From assembly GCF_003576475.1 (NCBI RefSeq), contig NZ_QWGR01000003.1, forward strand, positions 558,001-622,000: a stretch of DNA of 64,000 bases. The letters run 5' to 3'. Positions 18,217 through 27,210 of the stretch are shown here, piece after piece. Position 1 is the stretch's first letter. Each line of letters opens with the position of its first letter. Origin of the DNA: Maribellus luteus (GTDB taxonomy: Bacteria; Bacteroidota; Bacteroidia; Bacteroidales; Prolixibacteraceae). Position numbers and translations under genes: made by a program. Below the pieces are notes generated by a model. It did not search any database. It was not told the origin of the DNA and worked only from the letters and a program-made list of their open reading frames with translations.

Positions 18217-19857
18217 TTATACGTATTTGTAGCGTTTTATATTCTTTTTGGGCGTCTTCTCAAACTCTTCGTTCACCAGCTCAATCGCACTGATTTGTTC
18301 ATAGCGGGGCAATTCTGCATTGGTTCTTTTACGGTTTCCTTCCATAATTTCGGGCAATGCTTCCTTGTTTACCTGGTCGGCCTGCATGGTTTCAAAATCG
18401 GGGTAAACCAGTGCCACCAGTTTTCCTTTTCTTTCAATCACCACGCACTCGGCAACATACGTCTTATTCCCAAGTTTTGCTTCAATTTCCTCCGGGTAAA
18501 TATTCTGCCCCGAAGCTCCCAGAATCATGTTTTTCGAGCGCCCCCGGATAAAAATAAAATTGTTCCGGTCGATGATACCCAAATCTCCGGTTCTCAGCCA
18601 GCCATCGTCGGTAAACGAAGCCTTTGTTTCTTCTTCGTTTTTAAAATAGCCCAGCATTACGTTTTCGCCTTTCACCTGGATCTCTCCCACTACGTTGTAC
18701 GGATCTTCCGAATCGATTCTCACCTCCATGCGATCTACCAGCGCACCGGCAGATCCCGATTTTGTTTTATTCCAGGCAGCATAACTGATAAGTGGCCCGC
18801 ATTCGGTCATACCATAGCCCACCGTAAACGGAAATTTTATTCGTTTGAAGAATTTCTCCACTTCGGCATTCAAGGGCGCTCCGCCAATAACGATCTCGAA
18901 AAAGCGTCCTCCGAATGTCTCAAGCATCTTTTTCCGGATCTTTTTCAAAATCAGCGCTGAAATACCCGGGATATTCAAAAGAATCTTCATGGCCGGTTTA
19001 TCCAGCGCCGGCTGAATCTTCTTTTTGTATATTTTTTCAATAATCAGCGGAACCGAAAGGATCAGGTGTGGCTGAACATCGCCAAAAGCCTTTGTAATAA
19101 CCGCCGGGGTTGGCATTTTGCTCAAAAATGAAATATGACAGCCCAGTGTCACCGGGAAAAGAAATTCAAACAACAAACCGTACACATGTGCCATTGGCAA
19201 AAATGATACGATCCGGTCGCCCGCCTGAAGCGGCATGTTTTCACGCGCATAAATCAGATTTGAATGTAAACTCCGTGCAGGAATCATTACACCTTTCGTA
19301 AACCCTGAAGTACCCGAGGTATAGGAAATCATACACAAGTCCTCGCCTTTCCAGTCAGAAAAATGAAAAGACGATTTGCTGACAGTATTCTCCTTGTAAT
19401 ACTGAAAACCATCGGCCAGTTTATAGGCCAGGTTCTCGTCCCTGCCAACATGCAGGCTGAAATCGTCCAACACCACCACTCCTTTTAAATGAGCAGAATA
19501 CGCCAGATCGATCTTGTCCAGTTGCAAGCGTGAGCTAAAAACCAGTTTCGACTCCGAGTGATTTATGATGTGATTGGTATCGTTCTCGTTAAAATCGGGG
19601 AGTATCGGAACAATAACCAGCCCCGAAGATAAAGCGGAAAGAAAAACAGCTCCCCAATTGGATGAATTTCGCCCCAACAGCGCGATTTTATCTCCGGGCT
19701 GCAATCCGGCCAGTTGGTAAAACAAATGCAACGATTTAATAGTCGTACCAACTTGTTTAAAGGTATGGGTTGCTCCGTCGTAGTCAGAAAAAACCGGACT
19801 GTCCCAGTTTTTTGAAAAAGCTTCATTATAAAGCTGTGCCAGGTTCTGATTTTTCAT
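18217..19857 (-). CDS. Long-chain acyl-CoA synthetase (AMP-forming)
   Basis: The start is taken at ATG 19857 (MKNQNLAQLY). The ANL superfamily motifs are complete: YTSGTSGFTKGV (P-loop, about residue 180), VGYGMTECGP (A5), DGWLRTGDLG (A7) and GRSKNMILGASGQNIYPEEI (A8 hinge). It activates fatty acids to acyl-adenylate and then acyl-CoA, for lipid synthesis or turnover, at the membrane or in the cytosol. The length (546 residues) is normal for bacterial FadD-like enzymes. It stands alone on the - strand with a strong terminator. Specificity for long chains is inferred from overall similarity to FadD-type proteins. Confidence 0.87.
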   Translation of the reverse strand: MKNQNLAQLYNEAFSKNWDSPVFSDYDGATHTFKQVGTTIKSLHLFYQLAGLQPGDKIALLGRNSSNWGAVFLSALSSGLVIVPILPDFNENDTNHIINHSESKLVFSSRLQLDKIDLAYSAHLKGVVVLDDFSLHVGRDENLAYKLADGFQYYKENTVSKSSFHFSDWKGEDLCMISYTSGTSGFTKGVMIPARSLHSNLIYARENMPLQAGDRIVSFLPMAHVYGLLFEFLFPVTLGCHISFLSKMPTPAVITKAFGDVQPHLILSVPLIIEKIYKKKIQPALDKPAMKILLNIPGISALILKKIRKKMLETFGGRFFEIVIGGAPLNAEVEKFFKRIKFPFTVGYGMTECGPLISYAAWNKTKSGSAGALVDRMEVRIDSEDPYNVVGEIQVKGENVMLGYFKNEEETKASFTDDGWLRTGDLGIIDRNNFIFIRGRSKNMILGASGQNIYPEEIEAKLGNKTYVAECVVIERKGKLVALVYPDFETMQADQVNKEALPEIMEGNRKRTNAELPRYEQISAIELVNEEFEKTPKKNIKRYKYV

Positions 19858-20127
19858 TTTTATCCACAATTAACCGGGAATAAAGTAAGTATGTTGCAAT
19901 AATGCCCTTAAAATTTCCCTTTTTGAGTTTGGCTAAAATACTTAATTCTAGCAAAAAAACACTTAACCGCCAATAAAAGCTTATTTCGAAACAAAATATC
20001 CTTCATTCCGGGAAAAACGACGGAACATGCAATTGAAACGAACGCAAATGACTTCTACAATCTTTTTTTTGAAATACACGAGCGGAGAACCTTAACCTTC
20101 GAAACGGCAGGGGTAGAAACAAAAAAA

Positions 20128-20149
20128 AGCCGACCCCGTCGGATCGGCT
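20128..20149 (-). terminator. Rho-independent terminator downstream of kinase gene
   Basis: Arms agccga (20128-20133) and tcggct (20144-20149); read on the - strand the stem runs into eight T residues. It would end - strand transcripts from the LytTR regulator/kinase operon. Confidence 0.8.
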
Positions 20150-20400
20150 AATCTCAGCACCTTGTTCTGCTTTATTTTTTGTCTAACTATTCTCGATGTT
20201 TTAAGGGACAGTGAAGGACAGTTTCTAAAGTGTATTCAAATAGTTGATCGGGATCAGACAAACGATCCTAAAGCTTCTGAACAAGGACAAATAATGTGGG
20301 AGGGTAATATCTTTGTTATTAATCACTCAGGAAATAAAGAACCTTACTAAAAACGAAGCAATATTAAAAAAAAGGTTTTCTATTTTTTTCACTGATGAAT

Positions 20401-20430
20401 ATGCGGTAGGATTTAATGGATAAGCGGTAG
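20401..20430. promoter_or_regulatory. Candidate LytTR-type direct repeat
   Basis: Two near-identical 9-mers, atgcggtag (20401-20409) and aagcggtag (20422-20430), are separated by exactly 12 bases. A 9-N12-9 direct repeat is the architecture described for LytTR-domain binding sites such as those of AgrA. It lies beyond the end of the kinase gene. The related 9-mer aagcggtaa occurs upstream of the response regulator. Function is inferred. Confidence 0.35.
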
Positions 20431-20464
20431 AGTCCAATTTTTAAATGGTATATCCGATCTTTTC

Positions 20465-23368
20465 TTATTCAATAATCGGAAGAATCAACGTTATACGTGC
20501 TCCCGGATTTTCGTTCCCCGGATAGAGCTCCTCGGCGTGTATACCTGTCTGAACTTTATATTTATCACCCAGTAGCTTCACTCTTTTCTGAGTTAAAGAA
20601 GATGAGATATTTAAACTGTTTTTCGACTGCGAATAGGCTCTTGATTTGGCAAAGCCAATGCCGTTGTCCTCCACCAGTATCCGAATGCTTTTATCACTTA
20701 GGTATTCAAAAACAACCTTTATAAAACCCTTCGTCGGCAGGGTGGAAATTCCGTGCCATATGGCATTTTCCACAAACGGCTGTACAATCATGGAAGGAAT
20801 GTTGTAATCGTCATTTTCAAGTTTTTCGTCGATTTCGATGGAATAACCGAACCTATGATCCATTCTGAATTGCTCCAGCTCAATATAGTTTCGCAGCCTT
20901 TCCACCTCATCGTCCAGTATAACCGAATTCGATTTAATTGAATTCATGGTTTGCCGAATCAGTCTTGCAAATTGAGAAAGGTAACTTCCGGCCTCCTCCG
21001 GTTTATTTTCTAAAAGAAACTTCTGGATCGACCCGAGCGAGTTGAAAATAAAGTGCGGATTCATCATCGACTGAAGCGCCCGGTGCTCAATGGTAGCCAG
21101 CTGGTAATCTTTTTCCCGGGCCCTGATCTGTTCCTGATAATACCTGCGAACTACCAAAAAAACCAGAATAATTAAAAACAGAAATACAATAACCTTTGTA
21201 ATTAATCGCTGCCAAAGGGTTGGTACCACTTTTATCGGAAGCTCAATTGCCTCGCTGTAGTCTTCCATGTTTTTCCTCGACCTGAGTTTGAAAGTATAGT
21301 TTCCGGGCTCCAGGTTCAGGTACACCACCTGTGTTTCGGTACCGGTAATCCAATTGTCGTTTACCCCTTCCAGCATATAGGCAAAGTTGGACGGTATTGA
21401 AGAAAAATTAAGGCTTGAAAACTCGATATTCAACCTGTTCTTGTTTTTGTAGGATATCGCTCCGCGGGAAACATCAATCTCTTTATCATCGAGCAGAACC
21501 CGGACAAAATAAGGCTTGGTTGGCTGATACTGTGTATTTACACTCTCTTTTATCGGGATAACGGTCATCCCGTCGTCAGATCCTACAAACAATTTATCGT
21601 CCTTGCAAAATATATCGTTGATGTTGTGAAACTCATTACCCAAACGATTCAACTCCACCTCTTTTCCTTCAATCACCTTTTGCGGATTATGGATGAAATA
21701 AATTGTTCTCTCGGTAAAAAAAAACAAAGTACTGTCGTAATAGGCCATGTCCCGAATCCGGAAATCAACCTGGTCCTGCAGATCACCTAGTACATTGTAG
21801 AATTCTTTTCCGTGCTGCAAATACATTTCATTCCCAATCAGGTTGAAAATTTCATTTTCCGGATCGAGGATTAAATGTGCCGATATAAACCGGCCGTTAA
21901 ACCGGTTGTATACATTTTGTGCATGTATAATACTATTCTCGTCGACAAGAAAATTAGATGCAGCACTTACAACAAGTTGTCGATTGTTGTTTATCAAAAC
22001 ATTGCTAATTCGCCCCTCACGAAAGCTCCAGTGGGCCGAAGAATCACTGTCCACATTCAAGGCAATAACATAGTCATTATCATACAAATAAACAACATTC
22101 TTTTTTTCATCTACTATCGAGTTTTCTGCCAGGAAATTCGACGTAAGAATATTTTTGAAATAGATTTTCTTTTCCTGTTCATTAAAACTAGGCTCCTTCA
22201 GCGTAAACAAATGAGTCATTCGTCCATGTACCAGTAGTACGTCGTTCGACAAATGATGTAACTTGTTGAGGTTTAGATCAGAAAACAATTTATCGCTTTT
22301 GTATATATCATTCCCTTTCAAAAAAAAGATTCGCTCTCCGTTGGTTGCCCAAACCCCTTCGGGAGTAGAGCTGGAGAAAGCGGTAATCCCCTCTCCATCA
22401 AAATTTTCTGTCCCAAAGAAAGAGTACCTTACAATATCACGGTTAATTTTATATATTCCCTTTTTTGAAACCGCCCAAATGTTGTTTTCATCATCCTGTA
22501 GCAAATTCTGCGGTACCTCAATTTTAAGGTGCAGTAACAGTTCCTTTCCACGGTAGCAGTATACGCCTTTGTCGAATATCGAAACCCATATCAACCCTTC
22601 ATTGTCCACCAGAATATCATTCACAAATCTGCTATCAACACTCAAAAAGTTTCTGTCAACCAGTTTATAATTCCGGAACAAACTGATGTTTCCACTTAAA
22701 TCAACCGAAAAAACATCCTGGTCGTTTTGGGAAAACACCCGAACCTGCGACATGGGCAATTCAATATGTTTCGAAACCTCGTTTAGATCTTCCAACTCAT
22801 AGTTACCTGACGACGACCACAAGTAAAAGTGTTTCCCCGGGCTTTCGTTTAAATACAGAGTGTTAACTGGTCCATTGGATTCCCGGCTCAGATCAAAAAA
22901 GTCGATGTATTTCAGATCTTTAACAACATTTATTTCAGAGTTTACATTGTAAAAATAGATGGTAGAATCAGAAGCCTGAAAGAAATTATGGTACATGAAA
23001 CCTGTTCTCACATCTTTCAAAAAGGCGTCGGTTTCTTCATTATGAATTTTATTTTGATCATAAAAGTTGACCGATCCGTCGAAGTTCAGAAACCACAACC
23101 TACCTTCCATATCCTCTTTAATCCGGAAAACCATGTTGTAACTCAGTCCGTCATCTTCGGTCAACACCAGGAAGTTATGTCCGTCGTAACGAATAACGCC
23201 CTTGTCGGTTCCAAACCACATAAATCCCCGGCTGTCCTTTTCCACACAATAAATCATACTGGTAGGAAGCCCGTCGGTTACCGAATAGTTGGTTACAAAA
23301 GGATTTTCGCAAAAAGATTGGTTGATTTGGAGGAAGAAAAGAAGTAGTATGACCAGGTAGCTCCGCAC
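20465..23368 (-). CDS. LytS-type sensor histidine kinase with propeller and Y_Y_Y domains
   Basis: A 967-residue protein with a signal peptide, about 14 two-component-propeller repeats (for example KDSRGFMWFGTDKGVIRYDG near the start), a Y_Y_Y domain at roughly 640-710 ending LEPGNYTFKLRSRK, one transmembrane helix near 735, then a His_kinase domain with MNPHFIFNS (phospho-acceptor His772) and an ATPase domain with QPFVENAIWHG and DNGIGF. The periplasmic part senses a ligand, and the cytosolic part phosphorylates the neighbouring LytTR regulator. The start is a GTG that overlaps the regulator's TAG stop by one base, so translation is coupled. Unlike hybrid two-component systems of polysaccharide loci it has no fused receiver or AraC domain. 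Confidence 0.9.
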   Translation of the reverse strand: MRSYLVILLLFFLQINQSFCENPFVTNYSVTDGLPTSMIYCVEKDSRGFMWFGTDKGVIRYDGHNFLVLTEDDGLSYNMVFRIKEDMEGRLWFLNFDGSVNFYDQNKIHNEETDAFLKDVRTGFMYHNFFQASDSTIYFYNVNSEINVVKDLKYIDFFDLSRESNGPVNTLYLNESPGKHFYLWSSSGNYELEDLNEVSKHIELPMSQVRVFSQNDQDVFSVDLSGNISLFRNYKLVDRNFLSVDSRFVNDILVDNEGLIWVSIFDKGVYCYRGKELLLHLKIEVPQNLLQDDENNIWAVSKKGIYKINRDIVRYSFFGTENFDGEGITAFSSSTPEGVWATNGERIFFLKGNDIYKSDKLFSDLNLNKLHHLSNDVLLVHGRMTHLFTLKEPSFNEQEKKIYFKNILTSNFLAENSIVDEKKNVVYLYDNDYVIALNVDSDSSAHWSFREGRISNVLINNNRQLVVSAASNFLVDENSIIHAQNVYNRFNGRFISAHLILDPENEIFNLIGNEMYLQHGKEFYNVLGDLQDQVDFRIRDMAYYDSTLFFFTERTIYFIHNPQKVIEGKEVELNRLGNEFHNINDIFCKDDKLFVGSDDGMTVIPIKESVNTQYQPTKPYFVRVLLDDKEIDVSRGAISYKNKNRLNIEFSSLNFSSIPSNFAYMLEGVNDNWITGTETQVVYLNLEPGNYTFKLRSRKNMEDYSEAIELPIKVVPTLWQRLITKVIVFLFLIILVFLVVRRYYQEQIRAREKDYQLATIEHRALQSMMNPHFIFNSLGSIQKFLLENKPEEAGSYLSQFARLIRQTMNSIKSNSVILDDEVERLRNYIELEQFRMDHRFGYSIEIDEKLENDDYNIPSMIVQPFVENAIWHGISTLPTKGFIKVVFEYLSDKSIRILVEDNGIGFAKSRAYSQSKNSLNISSSLTQKRVKLLGDKYKVQTGIHAEELYPGNENPGARITLILPIIE

Positions 23369-24162
23369 TAATCAACTGATTTTGAGAAATGACCAACCGC
23401 TTCTTTGAACTCAATGGCTCTTCTCCTCGATATGGCCAGTTTTGTATTATCATCCAAAATGGCATAAGCCCCCTGGTAACTTGAAAATCCCTTCAGGTAA
23501 TTCATATTGATGATCGTGGATTTGTGGATCCGGAAAAAAACATCGGGGTCCAGTATTTTCTCAAACTCTCCCAACGACTTGCTTGAGACGATTTTCTCCA
23601 ACCCGGAAATATGAATGATACAATAATTGGCGTCTGCTTCGAGGTATTTTATTTTTTTCGCTTCAATAATCTGAAACCCAAATTTCTCTACCACCGTGAT
23701 CTTCTTCGGAAACTCGACTCCTCCGCTGGTTTGTTCAGCCAGGTTCTCCAGCGACTCTCCATAGGTTTCTTGTACCTGCCTATTCTGCCTGCGCAAATCA
23801 AGATGCGAAGTTGCTTTTGCCACGGCCTCTTTTAATTCCGCCGGGTCGATGGGTTTTAACAGGTAGTCGATGGCATTTGCCTTGATCGCACGCAAAGCAT
23901 ACTCTTCATACGCAGTGGTGAAAATGATGGCATAATTCTCTTTCTGGATGGTTGAAAGAAACTCAAAGCCATTTTCTCCGGGCATCGAGATGTCCAGAAA
24001 AATCAGGTGCACATCATATTTTTTCAGTAATTCGCGACCGGCAGAACCCGATCCTGCGGCTCCGCAAATAGTAATTTCAGGGCAATAACGTCCAACCAGT
24101 AGTTGAAGAGCTTGCTGAACATTTGTCTCGTCGTCGATTATTATAGCGTTGTATGATGTCAT
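23368..24162 (-). CDS. LytTR-family response regulator
   Basis: A 264-residue protein. The receiver domain (residues 1-120) has IIIDDE acidic residues, the phosphorylation site IFLDISMPG (Asp57), FTTAYEEYA and the conserved Lys in LLKPID. A linker leads to a LytTR DNA-binding domain (about 155-255) with IHKSTIINMNYL. It is the partner of the kinase translated from the overlapping gene. A TAnnTTTG box sits just before its start, and three phased motifs lie further upstream, so autoregulation is plausible. Confidence 0.92.
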   Translation of the reverse strand: MTSYNAIIIDDETNVQQALQLLVGRYCPEITICGAAGSGSAGRELLKKYDVHLIFLDISMPGENGFEFLSTIQKENYAIIFTTAYEEYALRAIKANAIDYLLKPIDPAELKEAVAKATSHLDLRRQNRQVQETYGESLENLAEQTSGGVEFPKKITVVEKFGFQIIEAKKIKYLEADANYCIIHISGLEKIVSSKSLGEFEKILDPDVFFRIHKSTIINMNYLKGFSSYQGAYAILDDNTKLAISRRRAIEFKEAVGHFSKSVD

Positions 24163-24169
24163 TTCCCAA

Positions 24170-24177
24170 CAAATATA
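24170..24177 (-). promoter_or_regulatory. Candidate -7 box of the regulator/kinase operon
   Basis: The - strand reads TATATTTG, matching the Bacteroidota -7 consensus TAnnTTTG. It is only 8 bases from the start codon, so the transcript would be nearly leaderless. No good -33 TTG is seen at the usual distance, which would suit an activator-dependent promoter. Confidence 0.4.
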
Positions 24178-24210
24178 GAATTAATCACAGAAAACCGGCC
24201 ACATATGAAT

Positions 24211-24261
24211 CAACGGTATGAAACACCTGATAAACGTAGCCTTTCAGCGAATAAGCGGTAA
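24211..24261. promoter_or_regulatory. Phased repeats upstream of LytTR regulator
   Basis: The motifs caacggtat (24211), aaacgtagc (24232) and aagcggtaa (24253) start exactly 21 bases apart. The outer two share the core CGGTA and the middle one has a degenerate CGTA in the same phase. The spacing equals two helical turns and matches LytTR direct-repeat geometry. They lie about 35-90 bases upstream of the candidate promoter. Confidence 0.35.
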
Positions 24262-24323
24262 AAACAGTCGTTAAAAAAAGAACAACTTCACTCTATCTCT
24301 TCAATAAGTTTAGCCAACAAAAA

Positions 24324-24347
24324 AGCCGTCCCACTTATGAAACGGCT
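24324..24347 (-). terminator. Terminator of the sigma factor/DUF4097 operon
   Basis: Arms agccgt (24324-24329) and acggct (24342-24347); on the - strand the stem is followed by TTTTTTGTT. It lies 25 bases after the last gene of the operon. Confidence 0.85.
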
Positions 24348-24371
24348 GTATGAATCTTACCAGGGTATCTC

Positions 24372-25022
24372 CTACTTTTTCCGAAGAAAGATATCTCCGC
24401 TTACAGTCTCAAGATCGACTTCCGTTGATCCGCCATTTAATGAAAGCTGGTGTTTTGTTCCAACCCATTGAGTTCGTTCCGGAGTTTTTCCATCAAACTC
24501 AAGATTGGAATACACTTCACCGGTTACCGTTGACAAATCAATTTTCATCCGATGCGCTTCCGGAATTGTATAGTCGATAAACCCGGAGATGGAATGAACT
24601 TTCATCGCTCCTTTGCAACCAATCAGTTCCACTTCGCCGGAAATTGTTTTCAAACTAAATTTTAATTGCTCCGGAACCTTGAGGGAATAATGCACATCCG
24701 AATTAAAATTATTGAGATTGCTTCCTCCTCTTTCCTTCTTAATGCCTTCAAAATCGATGTCCTCCTTTAGTTTCAACTTCAGACCACCTTTTTCAATAGC
24801 AAGATTGTAAAAATCGTTGTATTGATTATCGTCGATATTTACCTCTACGCGTAGTTCAATATAATCCTTGTCCCATGCCTCAAGAACAATATCCTGAGCA
24901 AAACTGAATTCCATAAAAGTCTCTCTGTTGTCCACTTCGATCTTCTCATTGATCACCCTCTGCGCAAGAATGCCGGATACGGAACTCAGAATAAATAGCG
25001 CTGATAGAATAAGTGTTTTCAT
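24372..25022 (-). CDS. DUF4097-like exported adhesin-type protein, copy 1
   Basis: A 216-residue protein with a signal peptide ending GILA before QRV. The mature chain is all-beta with repeated SGE/SGF/TGEV/SGDI steps spaced about 20 residues, the pattern of the DUF4097/DUF2807 beta-solenoid proteins. It ends SGDIFLRKK, nearly the same as its upstream paralogue (SGNIYLRKK). The gene follows that paralogue by 7 bases and belongs to the sigma/anti-sigma operon. Location should be periplasmic or outer-membrane associated. Function is unknown; an envelope-stress or sensor role is inferred from the operon. Confidence 0.7.
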   Translation of the reverse strand: MKTLILSALFILSSVSGILAQRVINEKIEVDNRETFMEFSFAQDIVLEAWDKDYIELRVEVNIDDNQYNDFYNLAIEKGGLKLKLKEDIDFEGIKKERGGSNLNNFNSDVHYSLKVPEQLKFSLKTISGEVELIGCKGAMKVHSISGFIDYTIPEAHRMKIDLSTVTGEVYSNLEFDGKTPERTQWVGTKHQLSLNGGSTEVDLETVSGDIFLRKK

Positions 25023-25029
25023 GGCTCTC

Positions 25030-25824
25030 CTACTTTTTCCTCAGGTAAATATTTCCGGAGATTGATTTGAGCAATAACTTCTGCCCTCCTCCATTCAATG
25101 TGTATTCAGTGTTATTCCGGTGCTTGATTTCATCCAATCCTTCCGAACGCTTGTCTTTTTCGTTATCAGAAGTATTTACCAGGTCAAGATTGTTGTACAC
25201 ATCTCCGGTAATATTTGAAACCTGAATATCGGCTTTGGTAGCTGCGGGCAAAGTTATATCCACCAAACCACTGACGGTTGCCAGAGAAGTAGGTTGCTCC
25301 TGGCTCAGACTATTAAACTCCGCCTCAATGCTTCCACTTACTGAGCTTACCGTAAGTGGACCGGTGCAATTACTAAGCGTTACGTTCGACGACAATGTTT
25401 TTATCTCCAGACTTCCGTTATAAGAATCCACTTTCAGGTTATTCCTGGCAAACGGACTGTTATAATCGATACTCAGTTTGACTCCCTGCGGAACAGAAAT
25501 GGTATAAGCGTAGTCTTTCACCTTTTTAGTGGTACCGACAATCTTTACCACACCGTCTGCTTCGCTAACATTCAACCCTAAGCCAGTATTGTCTTCCATG
25601 GCTCCGAGCAGCTGTAGTCCTTCAGCTCTTTCCGGTTTTTCAAAAGCGATATCCGAAGTTATCACGATCGCATTTCCGGTATTATTCTTTACATTGATCT
25701 CTCCCAACAAGTCGGCAATCAGAATCCGGCTTTTAACCTTGGGCGTGTATTCGTATTTGCTTTCCTGGCTCAATAGTGCGAGAGGAAGTGCAATTACGGC
25801 CAATAAAATTGTGAATCGTTTCAT
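25030..25824 (-). CDS. DUF4097-like exported adhesin-type protein, copy 2
   Basis: A 264-residue protein with a signal peptide (LPLALLSQ end). The mature part carries the repeated solenoid steps VKNNTGNAIVITS, VSSVSGSIEAEF, ATVSGLVDITLP, VSNITGDVYNNL and KSISGNIYLRKK. It is a paralogue of the shorter protein just downstream, and the pair probably arose by duplication. It is third in the operon after the sigma factor and the membrane anti-sigma protein, so expression should respond to that sigma factor. Function unknown. Confidence 0.7.
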   Translation of the reverse strand: MKRFTILLAVIALPLALLSQESKYEYTPKVKSRILIADLLGEINVKNNTGNAIVITSDIAFEKPERAEGLQLLGAMEDNTGLGLNVSEADGVVKIVGTTKKVKDYAYTISVPQGVKLSIDYNSPFARNNLKVDSYNGSLEIKTLSSNVTLSNCTGPLTVSSVSGSIEAEFNSLSQEQPTSLATVSGLVDITLPAATKADIQVSNITGDVYNNLDLVNTSDNEKDKRSEGLDEIKHRNNTEYTLNGGGQKLLLKSISGNIYLRKK

Positions 25825-25894
25825 TTTGTTGAAATTTAATGTTCTTTACTTTTTATGAAGGAAACCGCGTGAGCCGGCATTACACACTGCTTCC

Positions 25895-26656
25895 TTATAT
25901 GATTGTTTTCATCATATCCTGTGCAAAATCCTTTACGTTCGGATCAGTACCTGCCTGATTCTTTATGAACTCAATATTGTCCTTGGCTTCGTTTACCCCC
26001 GATTCTGTCAACACCTGGATCAGAGAAATCTGAACAAGTGGATTATCCTGAACCAGCAAGGATTGTACAAGCCCCGACTTCACCTGCTGATTATCGCTGA
26101 CCATTCCCGACAAAACATTGAGGGCGGCCAGTCGTACGTTTATATTTTTATCGCTGTTAAGTGTGTACATCAGGGCATCGACCAAATCAGCACTTTGGGT
26201 ACTGTATTCGGCAGCCGAATATACCGCCTCAATTTTTTGCGGACCCGAATAGTCTTTCAACCCGGCCAGCACCACCTGTTGTTTGAGGCTCTGAACTTCG
26301 GCTGTCAACTGTGCATTCTGCCCGTTTCCCGAACCTGAAAAATAACCCGCAGCAAATGTTCCCAATGCAAGTACTACAACTGCGGCTGCTTTTGTCCACG
26401 AAGGAAGTATGATCAATCTAGGATTTTGAGAAGAAGTCTGTTCTTCGAGCATCATCATAAATTCTTCTTTCATTCCCGACGGCGGTTCAATCTCCGGCAA
26501 AGAGTCGGTGAATTTCAGGAACGAACTCAAATCGTTGTACTCTTCCCGGCAGGAGGCACAACCTTTTATGTGTTGTTCCATTTTTGCGCCGGTAACCGCA
26601 TCCAGTTTACCATCGATCAACTCCGGAATATTTATTTTTACTTCTTCGCACTTCAT
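25895..26656 (-). CDS. Zinc-finger anti-sigma factor with HEAT-like periplasmic part
   Basis: A 253-residue protein. The N-terminus has the ZAS zinc motif (Cys3 and His29-x3-Cys33-x2-Cys36) that holds the sigma factor in the cytosol. A single membrane helix lies near residues 88-108 (AAAVVVLALGTFAAGYF). The outer part (about 140-253) has HEAT-like helical repeats such as NINVRLAALNVLSGM and NPLVQISLIQVLTESG. The gene starts 2 bases after the sigma gene ends. It should restrain the sigma factor until an envelope signal is received; the HEAT part may sense or bind a partner. Confidence 0.85.
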   Translation of the reverse strand: MKCEEVKINIPELIDGKLDAVTGAKMEQHIKGCASCREEYNDLSSFLKFTDSLPEIEPPSGMKEEFMMMLEEQTSSQNPRLIILPSWTKAAAVVVLALGTFAAGYFSGSGNGQNAQLTAEVQSLKQQVVLAGLKDYSGPQKIEAVYSAAEYSTQSADLVDALMYTLNSDKNINVRLAALNVLSGMVSDNQQVKSGLVQSLLVQDNPLVQISLIQVLTESGVNEAKDNIEFIKNQAGTDPNVKDFAQDMMKTII

Positions 26657-26658
26657 GA

Positions 26659-27210
26659 CTACTCAATTAAAATTTTTGAATAAATCTCTTTCAGTTTTTG
26701 TATGGCCCTGAACGTTCTCACTTTCACTGCATTTTCGTTCGATGAGATGGTGCCTGCAATTTCTTTGTAGGAAAATCCCTGGAAACGGTTTAATTCGATC
26801 AGTTCGCGATCGCCGGGTTGCAACTGCCCCATCGCTTCAATCAAAATATCGTACGATTCTTTGATCTCCATTTCCTTTACCGAATCGGTACTGTCTTTAA
26901 TTACCAACTCGCGGTCTTCTTCCACTGCAAAGAACTTTTTAGTGCCCCGGTAATAGTCCACCAATTCGTTTCGGGCAATCCGGAACAGCCAGTAAGCAAA
27001 CACCTTGTCCGGCTTCCAGCTTTGACTGTATTTCAAAATCTTCAAAAAAACATTTTGGGTGAGATCGCGGCTGACGTCCGAATCTTTTGTCATCCGAACA
27101 AAATACCCAAACACTTTTTTGTAGTTTCTGTCGTACAGAATGCCCGCGGCCATCTTTTTACCGCTGGCAAGCTGCTCCATCAACCTTTCATCGTTCAGTG
27201 TCTCTATCAT
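26659..27210 (-). CDS. ECF-type RNA polymerase sigma factor
   Basis: A 183-residue sigma-70 family protein. Region 2 spans about 25-90 (VFGYFVRMTKDSDVSRDLTQNVFLKI, VFAYWLFRIARNELVDYYR), and region 4 spans about 125-180 with the helix-turn-helix FSYKEIAGTISSNENAVKVRTFRAIQKL. It directs polymerase to its own operon and probably other envelope genes. It is first in a four-gene operon with its anti-sigma factor. The upstream - strand has a tgtaacg...cgtct string close to ECF promoter elements, but the spacing is too short to call. Confidence 0.9.
   Translation of the reverse strand: MIETLNDERLMEQLASGKKMAAGILYDRNYKKVFGYFVRMTKDSDVSRDLTQNVFLKILKYSQSWKPDKVFAYWLFRIARNELVDYYRGTKKFFAVEEDRELVIKDSTDSVKEMEIKESYDILIEAMGQLQPGDRELIELNRFQGFSYKEIAGTISSNENAVKVRTFRAIQKLKEIYSKILIE

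Larger units (their letters stand above)
19858..20464. other. Intergenic region between acyl-CoA ligase and sensor kinase genes
   Basis: About 600 bases without a convincing gene. It contains a - strand terminator (20128-20149) and a pair of 9-bp direct repeats (20401-20430). A 62-codon frame at 20162-20350 on the + strand has no recognisable features. The terminator lies more than 300 bases beyond the kinase stop, so the transcript either has a long 3' UTR or carries an unrecognised small RNA. Confidence 0.5.

Noticed and set aside
20162-20350. A 62-codon + strand frame between the acyl-CoA ligase and kinase genes
   Set aside because: It has no signal, domain or plausible start context; it lies next to a - strand terminator and is probably chance.
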